Source: Hominenteromicrobium mulieris (GTDB lineage Bacteria > Bacillota > Clostridia > Oscillospirales > Acutalibacteraceae). Taken from it: DNA of 17,769 nucleotides. The position numbers were made by a program, and so were the translations under genes. Below, one piece after another: positions 1 through 6,650 of this stretch; the first letter of the stretch is position 1, and each line of letters begins with the position of its first letter. The stretch lies in assembly GCF_020687165.1 (NCBI RefSeq), contig NZ_JAJEQC010000022.1; one strand, written 5' to 3'. The notes under the pieces were generated by a model. The model was not told the origin of the DNA and ran no database searches. It saw only the letters and a list, made by a program, of their open reading frames with translations.

Positions 1-77
1 TTCACAGACAGCAAGCCTTTCGGCTGCTTGAACAATTCTTACTTCAGAATATTGTCTAACTTTTTGGGGGCACTTCA
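1..77. mobile_element. Probable right end of an IS3-family (IS150-like) insertion sequence, cut by the window edge
   Basis: Read on the minus strand, 77 down to 53 begins TG and runs TGAAGTGCCCCCAAAAAG then TTAGACA. That matches the general form of IS3/IS150-group terminal repeats as I remember them (CCCCCAAAAAGTTAGACA). A small imperfect hairpin (caagc at 12-16 with gcttg at 26-30) lies just inside, as often seen after an IS transposase gene. The transposase and the other end are outside the window, so no target duplication can be tested. It could be chance similarity. Confidence 0.4.
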
Positions 78-80
78 CAA

Positions 81-131
81 TGGTGAGTAGGTTCTTCCAT
101 TTTAAAAAGCGGCAATATTGCCGCTTTTGCT
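81..131 (+). repeat. Direct repeat copy 1 containing a perfect 24-bp palindrome
   Basis: The segment starting tggtgagtaggtt is repeated with a few mismatches at 1830-1882, on the other side of the ATPase gene. It contains a perfect palindrome at 105-128 (AAAAGCGGCAAT and its complement), a hairpin with A-rich and T-rich edges that can act as a terminator in both directions. Copy 1 begins 3 bp after the presumed IS end. Confidence 0.75.
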
Positions 132-254
132 CCGAAAAATTTGTTGCAGCGACTTATTTGCATTTCGTGTTATTGAACTTAATGAGTTTTCACACGTGGG
201 CAATAGGAAACATACAGGGGTAATGAACTTGTTATGCAAATCTTGAAAAATTTC

Positions 255-283
255 TTGATTTTTTCACTGATCTTGAATATAAT
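255..283 (+). promoter_or_regulatory. Sigma-A promoter of the ATPase gene with TCTTGA repeats
   Basis: The -35 is TTGATT (255-260), the spacer is 17 bp and the -10 is a consensus TATAAT (278-283). TCTTGA occurs at 241-246, 253-258 and 271-276, overlapping the -35 and spacer, and its inverse TCAAGA lies at 293-298. AAATCTTGA (238-246) and TCAAGATTT (293-301) form an inverted pair around the promoter. The arrangement would suit a repressor, but no regulator is identified. Confidence 0.65.
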
Positions 284-337
284 AATATCAAATCAAGATT
301 TACTAAATCTAAATTTGTATTACTTGGAGGTGTGCCG

Positions 338-1789
338 ATGTTTATCGGGAGAGAGACAGAATTGAAATTCTTGAATGATAAATATTCAGAGAATGGCGGT
401 CAACTCATTGTGCTGTACGGCAGACGGCGTGTAGGAAAAACCGAGACGCTGCGGGAATTCTGTAAGGGAAAGCCCCATGTTTTCTTTTCCTGCACGCAAA
501 CGACTGATCCGGTACAGCTTCGTAACTTTTCTGCTCGGGTGCTGAGAGAAGACATTCCTGCAAAAAGCTATATTACTGAATTTACCGATTGGGAAAGAGC
601 ATTCCGTGCGGTACGGGAGCTACCATACGGTGACCGGAAAAAGTTGTTGGTGATCGATGAATTTCCGTATATGTGCCGTGGTAACAAGAGTATTCCCTCT
701 ATTCTTCAAAATCTCTGGGATGCGGAGCTGCGGGATGCCAACGTAATGATTATCCTTTGCGGCAGTGCCATGAGCTTTATCGAAAAGGAATTGCTGGCAG
801 AGAAAAACCCACTTTACGGCAGGGCTACGGGTATCTACAAGATGAAAGAAATGGGATTTTATGATGCCGCAAAGTTCTTTCCGGATTATTCTGACCGTGA
901 TAAGGTGCTGGCTTATGCTGTTCTTGGTGGTATCCCACATTATCTGCGCCAATGGAATCCCGGGCTGTCCATTGACGAGAACATCAAGCGCAATATTCTG
1001 ACCAAAGGCTGCATCCTTTACAGCGAGGTGGAGTTTTTGTTGCATCAGGAGCTGCGGGAAACACCTATCTACAACTCTATCATTGAAGCTGTTGCGTTGG
1101 GCAATACCAAGCTCAACGACATCAGTCAAAAGTCGCTTGTGGAGGATACTTCCAAAACCAGTGTTTACTTGAAAAATCTCATAGAGCTTGGAATTGTGGA
1201 ACGGGAGTTTTCCGTGGATGCTAAGACCAAGGAACAGGCAAATTCCGGTCGAGGAGCCTATCGTCTGACGGATAACTTCTTCCGTTTCTGGTATGCCTTT
1301 GGTTTTGCAAATTTTTCACAGCTTGAGGACGGCGATGTGGACGGCGTATGCGAGTATGTTGTAAAACCGGCTCTCCACAAGTTTGCTTCCTTTACTTTTG
1401 AGGATATTTGCCGGGAATTTGTTCGTGAAATGCAGAAGAAAAACGAGCTGCCTTTCCGTTATGCAAAGATGGGACGTTGGTTTGGAAAGACTACGGTACG
1501 AGACGAGAAAGCAGCTTCCGGACTGCGGACAGCAGAGACGGAGATTGACATACTCTGTATTGACCGAGGGGCAAAGGAATATCTGGTGGGTGAATGTAAA
1601 TTCAAAGGCGTACCGTTTTCCTATTCTGAGTACTGTGACACGGTGGCAAAGCTTTCTCCGCTGAAAGAAAAAGCCAAGTTTCACTATGCACTATTTTCTG
1701 AAAACGGATTTGACAAGAAAATTATCGATCATGCGTCAGAAAATAAAACGCAGCTCTATACCCTTAACCAAATTGTTCATTACGCATAA
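338..1789 (+). CDS. AAA+ ATPase of the ATPase_2/DUF234 type with a C-terminal nuclease-like domain
   Basis: This is a 483-aa P-loop protein. Walker A is GRRRVGKT at residues 28-35, and Walker B is LLVIDE at 103-108, with a helix-turn-helix-like stretch around 250-290. The C-terminal part matches the DUF234 plan and shows a PD-(D/E)XK-like signature: EID with D404, then GECK with E419 and K421. The family (archaeal-type ATPase_2 plus DUF234) is scattered in bacteria and archaea, often near mobile DNA; its biochemical role is poorly known. I chose ATG 338 because TGGAGG (325-330) sits 7 nt before it; GTG 332 would be only 1 nt from that site. The gene is monocistronic, with its own promoter and terminator, and is flanked by direct repeats and an integrase remnant. 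That points to a mobile or defence-related cargo, which is inference. It appears intact. Confidence 0.85.
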   Translation: MFIGRETELKFLNDKYSENGGQLIVLYGRRRVGKTETLREFCKGKPHVFFSCTQTTDPVQLRNFSARVLREDIPAKSYITEFTDWERAFRAVRELPYGDRKKLLVIDEFPYMCRGNKSIPSILQNLWDAELRDANVMIILCGSAMSFIEKELLAEKNPLYGRATGIYKMKEMGFYDAAKFFPDYSDRDKVLAYAVLGGIPHYLRQWNPGLSIDENIKRNILTKGCILYSEVEFLLHQELRETPIYNSIIEAVALGNTKLNDISQKSLVEDTSKTSVYLKNLIELGIVEREFSVDAKTKEQANSGRGAYRLTDNFFRFWYAFGFANFSQLEDGDVDGVCEYVVKPALHKFASFTFEDICREFVREMQKKNELPFRYAKMGRWFGKTTVRDEKAASGLRTAETEIDILCIDRGAKEYLVGECKFKGVPFSYSEYCDTVAKLSPLKEKAKFHYALFSENGFDKKIIDHASENKTQLYTLNQIVHYA

Positions 1790-1810
1790 AAAGCAGAGGA
1801 TAGCAAAGGT

Positions 1811-1846
1811 AAAACCTACCCGCCGATAGTGGTGAGTAGGTTTTTC
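1811..1846 (+). terminator. Rho-independent terminator of the ATPase gene
   Basis: AAAACCTAC (1811-1819) pairs with GTAGGTTTT (1836-1844), and a T-run follows directly. It starts 22 bp after the ATPase stop. Its 3' arm is the beginning of direct repeat copy 2. Confidence 0.8.
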
Positions 1847-1882
1847 TGTTTTAAAAAGCGGCAATATTGCCGGTTTATTGCT
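1830..1882 (+). repeat. Direct repeat copy 2 with the GGCAATATTGCC palindrome
   Basis: This is the partner of 81-131 with about four mismatches. The palindrome core GGCAATATTGCC is at 1860-1871. The copy overlaps the last codons of the integrase remnant, whose stop is at 1875-1877, so the repeat may have travelled with the 3' end of that gene. Confidence 0.75.
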
Positions 1883-2230
1883 GTATGCTTGAAAGACGGC
1901 ACATTTGCTCGTAGAGGGATGTGTGATCCGGGTGGACGTACCGGCGGAGCGTAAAGGCCGGGTTGGAGTGGCCAATGATAAGAGCAAGGCTTTTTGCATC
2001 CGAGCCGTTTTCAATCATTCGGGTCGCGAAGGTATGGCGCAGCATGTGCGGCGATACGCGGCGAATTCCAGCGCACTTTGAAGTGTGCTTTCGATTTCCG
2101 GGAAACGCCGCGATAACCTCTTTCGGGCATCCCGATAGATTTCGAGCGTTTTCGGGGCATATTCCGGCACGGCGTATACCTCATACCAAACATCCAGCCA
2201 TTCTCCGATGGTACAGACTTTTCTTTCCAT
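1875..2230 (-). pseudogene. Tyrosine recombinase (integrase) remnant, internally deleted and frameshifted
   Basis: The 5' part (2230 down to about 2060) encodes a start like an integrase arm/core-binding region (MERKVCTIGEWLDVWYEV... APKTLEIY). The 3' part, in another frame, encodes the end of the catalytic domain: PHMLRHTFATRMIENG, then IGHSNPAFTLRRYVHPD, ending at a stop at 1877-1875. The HxLRH box, the later His and the Tyr nucleophile (RRYVH) are visible. The middle of the catalytic domain, with the first catalytic Arg and the Lys, is gone. Typical integrases of this family are near 390 aa, so roughly two thirds is missing. The junction lies near 2055-2065, where the reading frame also changes. 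It cannot be functional and marks a decayed integrative element. Confidence 0.85.
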
Positions 2231-2302
2231 TGTAAACCTCTCCTGTTAGATAAAAATTCCCGTTAGGGTTAATTCAGTTTAGCAGTGAAAGGAAAGAAAA
2301 AC

Positions 2303-2316
2303 AAAAACCGGCAATG
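2303..2316 (+). repeat. Half copy of the CCGGCAATGTTGCCGG hairpin family
   Basis: AAAAACCGGCAATG here is identical to the left arm plus loop of the hairpins at 8350 and 8780, but the right arm is missing. It looks like a truncated copy, possibly at a deletion or insertion edge between the integrase remnant and the next unit. Confidence 0.45.
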
Positions 2317-2375
2317 AAAAAGTAAATTTTTGATTGATTTAAGCAAATGCTATTACCTATTTTTCATAAATTATA

Positions 2376-2404
2376 TTGACAACTGTAATTTTATGTGATA
2401 TTAT
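2376..2404 (+). promoter_or_regulatory. Strong sigma-A promoter of the secreted-protein/ABC unit
   Basis: TTGACA (2376-2381), a 17-bp spacer and TATTAT (2399-2404). The start would be near 2411, giving a leader of about 60 nt before ATG 2472. The promoter at 7976-8004 has the same boxes and spacing. Confidence 0.8.
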
Positions 2405-2471
2405 GACCATAAATTAAGGGATGGGTCGACACATTCCTTGCAAAATCTACATAATTTAAGGAGGCGATTGT

Positions 2472-2900
2472 ATGTTAAAGAAAAGGCTTATAGCCGGTAT
2501 GGCAGCTTGCTTAATGGCGGTTTCTGCGTTTTCCGTGTCTGCGAGCGCGAACTCGGCGCTTGAAAACATGAAAGCAACGATCTATGGTGGTGCTACGGTT
2601 TCATCTGCGTCTGCAGAGAAGACCGCAGTTGGAAAATTCTTTTTTACGGCGCGTGCAAATACAAGTGATGGATGGAATACATCTGGTAACGAATGGGTTT
2701 ATTTCCGAGGAAGAAGTGCTAAGAATAATGCGCAAGCAACGAAACTTGTCCATAGAAATTACTATGGCGAGCAAGTTAGAGATTATATGGGGTATTTAAG
2801 CGGGTATGGTACATTAGGTACCAATTATAGGATCGCTATTGAGTATGATAACAGCAACCCGTACGAATATGTAAATCTCAGGATGACATGGACACCGTAA
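2472..2900 (+). CDS. Small secreted protein of unknown family, bacteriocin-like context
   Basis: This 142-aa protein starts at ATG 2472, 7 nt after AAGGAGG. A clear Sec signal peptide (KKR, hydrophobic core 6-22, ASA cleavage near residue 26) would leave about 116 aa. The mature part is rich in small, polar and aromatic residues (TSDGWN, NEWVYFRGR, a Tyr/Gly-rich DYMGYLSGYGTLG stretch, ending LRMTWTP) and looks beta-rich. It has no cysteine, lipobox or sorting signal. I do not recognise the family. The plan (signal peptide, Trp/Tyr-rich body, ABC genes next door) recalls lactococcin-972-like or DUF2712-like proteins, but no diagnostic motif of either is evident. A strong promoter before it and a hairpin after it suggest it is made in excess of the downstream membrane proteins. 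It may be an exported effector or bacteriocin; that is inference. Confidence 0.8.
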   Translation: MLKKRLIAGMAACLMAVSAFSVSASANSALENMKATIYGGATVSSASAEKTAVGKFFFTARANTSDGWNTSGNEWVYFRGRSAKNNAQATKLVHRNYYGEQVRDYMGYLSGYGTLGTNYRIAIEYDNSNPYEYVNLRMTWTP

Positions 2901-2907
2901 AAAGCTG

Positions 2908-2950
2908 AGTATCTGCGGGATTTGCGTAGCAAATCCCGCAGATACTTTTA
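2908..2950 (+). terminator. Very strong hairpin (partial terminator/attenuator) between secreted protein and lipoprotein
   Basis: A perfect 18-bp stem (2908-2925 with 2929-2946) with a GTA loop is followed by TTTTATAA. No separate promoter is obvious before the lipoprotein gene at 2972. The hairpin probably ends most transcripts after the secreted-protein gene and lets a fraction read on. It would also protect the 3' end of the short mRNA. Confidence 0.85.
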
Positions 2951-2971
2951 TAACTAAAGGAGGAGTGTGTG

Positions 2972-4207
2972 ATGTCAAATTTGAAACAGATTATGACATT
3001 GACTTTTTTATTTTTAAGTTTATGTTTATCAGCTTGTACAAAACCTATACAGGATGTTTCTATAAAAACGGAAACCAGTTCTGCTATAAGCGAACCTTCT
3101 ATAATTAAACCTTCTGAAGAAAATAGTATGCAAGGTTCTGATGTTTCCAAAAATACTACAAATGAGCACATAACGCAAGTCCTTTCCTCTGGAGTAGAAG
3201 TGGATGCAGATATACTTATTCCGGCTTCCATGCAAAAATCAGAACTGCCGGAAATGTTTGGGAGAGGACATGTAATAGATCAAAATTTAGTGGCATCGGT
3301 CTTTTTTGAAGGAGAAAAATCTCCGGAAAAACAGACAGAAGAATTTAAAGATTTCAGTATGTTTTCAAAAGATAGCGTATATAGTACTTGGACTTTAGAA
3401 AAGGAACGCTTAACGATTTCAGGAACCTCAGCAAATTTTTCCAATGGCCGCAATGAAGTGGGGTACTATCTATTTTCGGAATTTCCGACATCTCTTCCGT
3501 TTGGAGATAACCGTGTAACATATTTGTCAGGTGAAAATTTAGAGTTTTCAACAATTGATGAAGCAAAATCCCAAATACAAAAATATGTAAATTCCTTGGG
3601 AATATCGGTTTTAGAGCCTACTTGCTATACAATGGACTATGACACGATGCGGGCGGTGTATGACGGGCGCACGGCGCTTGAGACATATGACGCGGACTTT
3701 GACTTTATCATTGAACCACAAAAAAAGGATGAACAATATATATTTGATTATCCAATAGCTGTAAATGGAATGCCACTCGGTAACTTTGAGGGGGGAGGTT
3801 ACAGCGATGATTCGTACATGACAGGCACATTTCTGCGCATGACTTACGGAGAAGAAGGTATACGAGCAATGACACTTCCGTATGCATTGGATGTAACAGA
3901 AGTCGGTGCGATGCAACCAGTATTAACGTTAGACGAAGCGTTGCAGATAGTAGACGATAAGTATAATTCAATTATTATGGAAGGAAATTATAAAATAGAT
4001 AAAATAGAAATGGCCTATACGCCGATACAGCAACAAAATGTTACGGAAGCAAAAATAATTCCTGTTTGGCGGTTTCAAACAAATCACACATTACAATACT
4101 CCGCTAAAAACGATTCAAATGAAATTGTTGAGATGACAGATACAAGCTATATCCTCATCAATGCGCTGGACGGCACAGAGCTGCTGCACAGCAACGGAGA
4201 TATATGA
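2972..4207 (+). CDS. Lipoprotein, accessory to the ABC transporter
   Basis: This is a 411-aa protein. A type II signal peptide ends in the lipobox LSAC, with the lipidated Cys at residue 22, followed by a Ser/Thr/Glu-rich linker to about residue 65. The rest is an extracytoplasmic alpha/beta region. Its C-terminal third (LTLDEALQIVDDKYNS, IIPVWRFQT, YILINALDGTELL) resembles the PepSY/YycH-like or DUF6034-like plan, but I cannot name the family firmly. Start ATG 2972 lies after AAAGGAGGAG; GTG 2969 is too close. The gene overlaps the next start by four bases (ATGA, 4204-4207), implying translational coupling. The role may be sensing or immunity beside the transporter, by analogy with LanI-type lipoproteins (inference). 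Base composition is odd: mostly AT-rich, with GC-rich islands near 3640-3705 and at the 3' end. Confidence 0.8.
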   Translation: MSNLKQIMTLTFLFLSLCLSACTKPIQDVSIKTETSSAISEPSIIKPSEENSMQGSDVSKNTTNEHITQVLSSGVEVDADILIPASMQKSELPEMFGRGHVIDQNLVASVFFEGEKSPEKQTEEFKDFSMFSKDSVYSTWTLEKERLTISGTSANFSNGRNEVGYYLFSEFPTSLPFGDNRVTYLSGENLEFSTIDEAKSQIQKYVNSLGISVLEPTCYTMDYDTMRAVYDGRTALETYDADFDFIIEPQKKDEQYIFDYPIAVNGMPLGNFEGGGYSDDSYMTGTFLRMTYGEEGIRAMTLPYALDVTEVGAMQPVLTLDEALQIVDDKYNSIIMEGNYKIDKIEMAYTPIQQQNVTEAKIIPVWRFQTNHTLQYSAKNDSNEIVEMTDTSYILINALDGTELLHSNGDI

Positions 4208-5001
4208 GGTTTATTATGCGTGTATGGAATGTTTTGAGAAATGATTTTGCGCGCACGGTGTGCTCGAAAGCGTTTGTGTTTGCCGCGTTGGGGTTGACTG
4301 CCGCGACGTTTTTGACCGGCATGGAGGAGCTTTCTTATATGCAGTCGGAAAATGATTTGATCTACATTTACGGGATCTTTCAGTACCTTGATTTTCAGCT
4401 TTTGTTTTTGCTGTTTGCGGCAATACCCGGGGCGGCGCTGTTCTGCGCGGACTGGGAGAACCGATTCATTCGCTTTTCGGCGCAGCGGTGCTCGAAGCGG
4501 ATATACGGCGTATCGAAAGGCATTGCGTGCTTTGTCTCGGCGGTGCTGGTGGTCGTCGTTTCCGAGTGGCTTGACCTCATGATCTTACGGCTTTGGGGCT
4601 TTCCGGCGGTGAACATGGAAAACGGAATCTCCATGGCGCTGGGCGCGTTTGACGAGATTGGGTATTCCGAGCGGGTGTACCTCTATTTTGCGGCGGTGAT
4701 TTTCATTAAGGCGTGCTGCGCAGGAGCGTTTGCGGAATTTGCGCTGTGGCTTTCGACGAAGATCACGAACGTATTCGTGACACTGTCGGCACCGATGCTG
4801 GCGTATTACGTTTTGAATACGCTGATGATGTGGCTGCGTATGCCGAGCAAATTTTACCCCGGTATGCTCTCTAAGGGGCTTTCGGTGTTCGGCGGCGCAG
4901 GGACGACGACGCTTGTGACGTGCGGGATCTTTGCGGCGTTCGGCGCGGTGTTCCTTGTTTTATTTACGCGCTCGTGCAGAAGGAGACTTGAAAATGGGTA
5001 A
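4204..5001 (+). CDS. ABC-2-like transporter permease, first subunit
   Basis: This is a 265-aa integral membrane protein with about six hydrophobic segments (approximate residues 20-39, 62-82, 108-128, 155-180, 188-210, 230-255). There is no catalytic motif and a basic C-terminus (CRRRLENG). Size and topology fit one of the paired permeases of ABC-2/LanE-LanG-type transporters. It starts within the stop of the lipoprotein gene (ATGA overlap). A second candidate start, ATG 4216, has TGAGG 6 nt ahead, so the true start is uncertain by four codons. The end overlaps the next gene's start by 8 nt. Composition is GC-rich, unlike the two upstream genes. It is probably part of a heteromeric exporter or immunity pump with the next two genes. 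Confidence 0.8.
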   Translation: MRFIMRVWNVLRNDFARTVCSKAFVFAALGLTAATFLTGMEELSYMQSENDLIYIYGIFQYLDFQLLFLLFAAIPGAALFCADWENRFIRFSAQRCSKRIYGVSKGIACFVSAVLVVVVSEWLDLMILRLWGFPAVNMENGISMALGAFDEIGYSERVYLYFAAVIFIKACCAGAFAEFALWLSTKITNVFVTLSAPMLAYYVLNTLMMWLRMPSKFYPGMLSKGLSVFGGAGTTTLVTCGIFAAFGAVFLVLFTRSCRRRLENG

Positions 5002-5845
5002 GGCTTTCGCTTGCTTTTCGATTGCGCTGCACAACTTTAAAAAATGGGCGGTGAACCCGCGGCTGTACATTTTGCTGTTGATGGAGATCTTGTATTTGCA
5101 CTCACGGCTTTCGCCGGTGGGTGAGCTGTGTACGCGGACAGGGTACAAGGTCACGCCGTATTTGCTGCCGTTTTTGCTGGACGAGGGCAGTGCGGTGATG
5201 ATGCTGTTCCTCGGTGTGGTGCTGCTGTTTTGCGATGCGCCGTTTATTGAGGACGAGCAGCCGTATATTATGCTGCGGAGCGGGCGGCGGATATGGTTCA
5301 TCGGGCAAATGCTGTATATCGTGATGGCGTCTGTGCTGTATTTTATTGTGCTGTATTTCATAAGTGTTCTTGTGCTGCTGCCGCATATCGAATGGAGCGC
5401 GGAATGGGGCAAGCTGCTTTCTACGTTTTCGCAGACATCGGCCGCGGGGCAGAACGGCATCAGCATTCCGTTTGCACGCGTCATCACGGCGCGGTTTGAC
5501 CCAATTCCGGCGGTGCTGCGGTGTGTGGTGAACGGGAGCTTGGTAGCCACTGTGCTCGGTATGCTGATGTTCTTCGTGAACCTGAATATTTCCCGCACGG
5601 CGGGCGGCATCTGCGGCACGGCGCTCGTGCTGTGGAACATGGTGACGTATAAGACGTGGTATTGGTTTGTGAATATCTCGCCGGTCTCGTGGGTGAACCT
5701 TTCCCGTGTGGATTACGACGGCAGCTCGATTTACCCGAGCCTTACGTATATTTTGTTGGCACTGTTGGCTTTGTTTGCGGTTTTGTCGGTCACTTCGTGG
5801 GTGACGCTGCGCAGGCGGAACATTGACGTGCTGAAATCGGTGTGA
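4994..5845 (+). CDS. ABC-2-like transporter permease, second subunit
   Basis: This is a 283-aa membrane protein with about six predicted helices (for example VMMLFLGVVLLFC, YIVMASVLYFIVLYFISVL, LVATVLGMLMFFVNL, ILLALLALFAVLSV). Start ATG 4994 is preceded by GAAGGAG at 4979-4985 with good spacing; longer reading-frame starts upstream lie inside the previous gene and lack a ribosome site. It overlaps the first permease gene by 8 nt and ends 11 nt before the ATPase start, a tightly packed operon. The two permeases share size and topology but little obvious sequence, as in LanE/LanG pairs. The exported or expelled substrate is unknown; the secreted protein at 2472 is a candidate. Confidence 0.8.
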   Translation: MGKAFACFSIALHNFKKWAVNPRLYILLLMEILYLHSRLSPVGELCTRTGYKVTPYLLPFLLDEGSAVMMLFLGVVLLFCDAPFIEDEQPYIMLRSGRRIWFIGQMLYIVMASVLYFIVLYFISVLVLLPHIEWSAEWGKLLSTFSQTSAAGQNGISIPFARVITARFDPIPAVLRCVVNGSLVATVLGMLMFFVNLNISRTAGGICGTALVLWNMVTYKTWYWFVNISPVSWVNLSRVDYDGSSIYPSLTYILLALLALFAVLSVTSWVTLRRRNIDVLKSV

Positions 5846-5856
5846 AAGGAGTTCCT

Positions 5857-6489
5857 ATGGAAACTTGTATTGAAGTACAAAATGTGGTGAAGCGTTTTCG
5901 CGACCAAGTGGTTTTGAAGAACGTATCGATCTCGTTTGAAAAGGGAAAGATACACGGCATTGTGGGGCGCAACGGCTCCGGCAAAACGGTGCTTTTTAAG
6001 TGCATCTGCGGTCTGATGCACCCAGAGGAGGGCGTGATCCTCGTGAACGGCAAGCGCGTGGGACGTGACGTGGACATGCCGGAGGACATTGGAGCCATTA
6101 TTGAAGCGCCGGGCTTTCTGCCGAATTACAGCGGGTACAAGAATCTGCGCTTTTTGGCGAACATACGGCGGAAGATCGGCAAGGAAGAGATTTTGAATGT
6201 ACTGAAGACGGTGGGGCTTGACCCCGAAAGTCGCAAGCATGTGGGAAAATACTCGCTCGGCATGCGGCAGCGCCTCGGTATTGCGCAGGCAATCATGGAA
6301 GACCCGGAGATCCTCATTTTGGACGAGCCGATGAACGGACTGGATAACGCCGGTGTGCAGGATATACGGGCACTGCTGTTGGAGCTCAAGGCACAAGGGA
6401 AGACGATTTTGCTCGCGAGCCACAACCACGAGGACATCGCGGCACTGTGCGATACGGTGCATGAAATGGACGGCGGGGTGCTGGAATAA
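5857..6489 (+). CDS. ABC transporter ATPase, BcrA/LanF-like
   Basis: This is a 210-aa nucleotide-binding subunit. Walker A GRNGSGKT is at 37-44, signature YSLGMRQR at 132-139, Walker B ILILDEP at 152-158, D-loop GLD at 161-163 and H-loop His at 189. Where most ABC ATPases have the Q-loop Gln, this one has Glu (GAIIEAPGF, E83). That E-loop is a known trait of LanF-type lantibiotic immunity ATPases and BcrA relatives. Start ATG 5857 follows AAAGGAG at 5845-5851; GTG 5842 overlaps the previous stop and has no ribosome site. It is the last gene of the unit, followed by a strong terminator. It is likely to power the two upstream permeases in antimicrobial-peptide expulsion or export (family knowledge plus inference). 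Confidence 0.9.
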   Translation: METCIEVQNVVKRFRDQVVLKNVSISFEKGKIHGIVGRNGSGKTVLFKCICGLMHPEEGVILVNGKRVGRDVDMPEDIGAIIEAPGFLPNYSGYKNLRFLANIRRKIGKEEILNVLKTVGLDPESRKHVGKYSLGMRQRLGIAQAIMEDPEILILDEPMNGLDNAGVQDIRALLLELKAQGKTILLASHNHEDIAALCDTVHEMDGGVLE

Positions 6490-6504
6490 TAAAGGCTACA
6501 AGAT

Positions 6505-6537
6505 AAAACCTGCCTGTTTTAGAATAGGCAGGTTTTT
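6505..6537 (+). terminator. Rho-independent terminator ending the ABC unit
   Basis: A perfect 11-bp stem, AAAACCTGCCT (6505-6515) with AGGCAGGTTTT (6526-6536), has a 10-nt loop and ends in a T-run. It lies 15 bp after the ATPase stop. Confidence 0.92.
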
Positions 6538-6574
6538 GCTGTAATCTTTGAGTGTTTATAGATATGAGAATGTT

Positions 6575-6617
6575 AAAAAAGAAAGGCGGCTGTTTCCAAC
6601 TGAAAGCAGCCGCCTTT
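6575..6617 (-). terminator. Rho-independent terminator of the padR unit (minus strand)
   Basis: A perfect 11-bp stem, AAAGGCGGCTG (6582-6592) with CAGCCGCCTTT (6607-6617), is followed on the minus strand by a T6 run (6580-6575). Together with 6505-6537 it insulates two convergent units. Confidence 0.9.
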
Positions 6618-6650
6618 AATATGGGATTTGAGTGAAACCTTGTACGCAAA

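Noticed and set aside
620..1129. 169-codon minus-strand frame opposite the ATPase
   Set aside because: Antisense shadow of the ATPase gene, no ribosome site or domain.
2472..2900. Lactococcin 972 family assignment for the secreted protein
   Set aside because: Size, Trp content and neighbours fit loosely, but the typical SNYxH and HSATV-type motifs are not visible, so I left the family unnamed.
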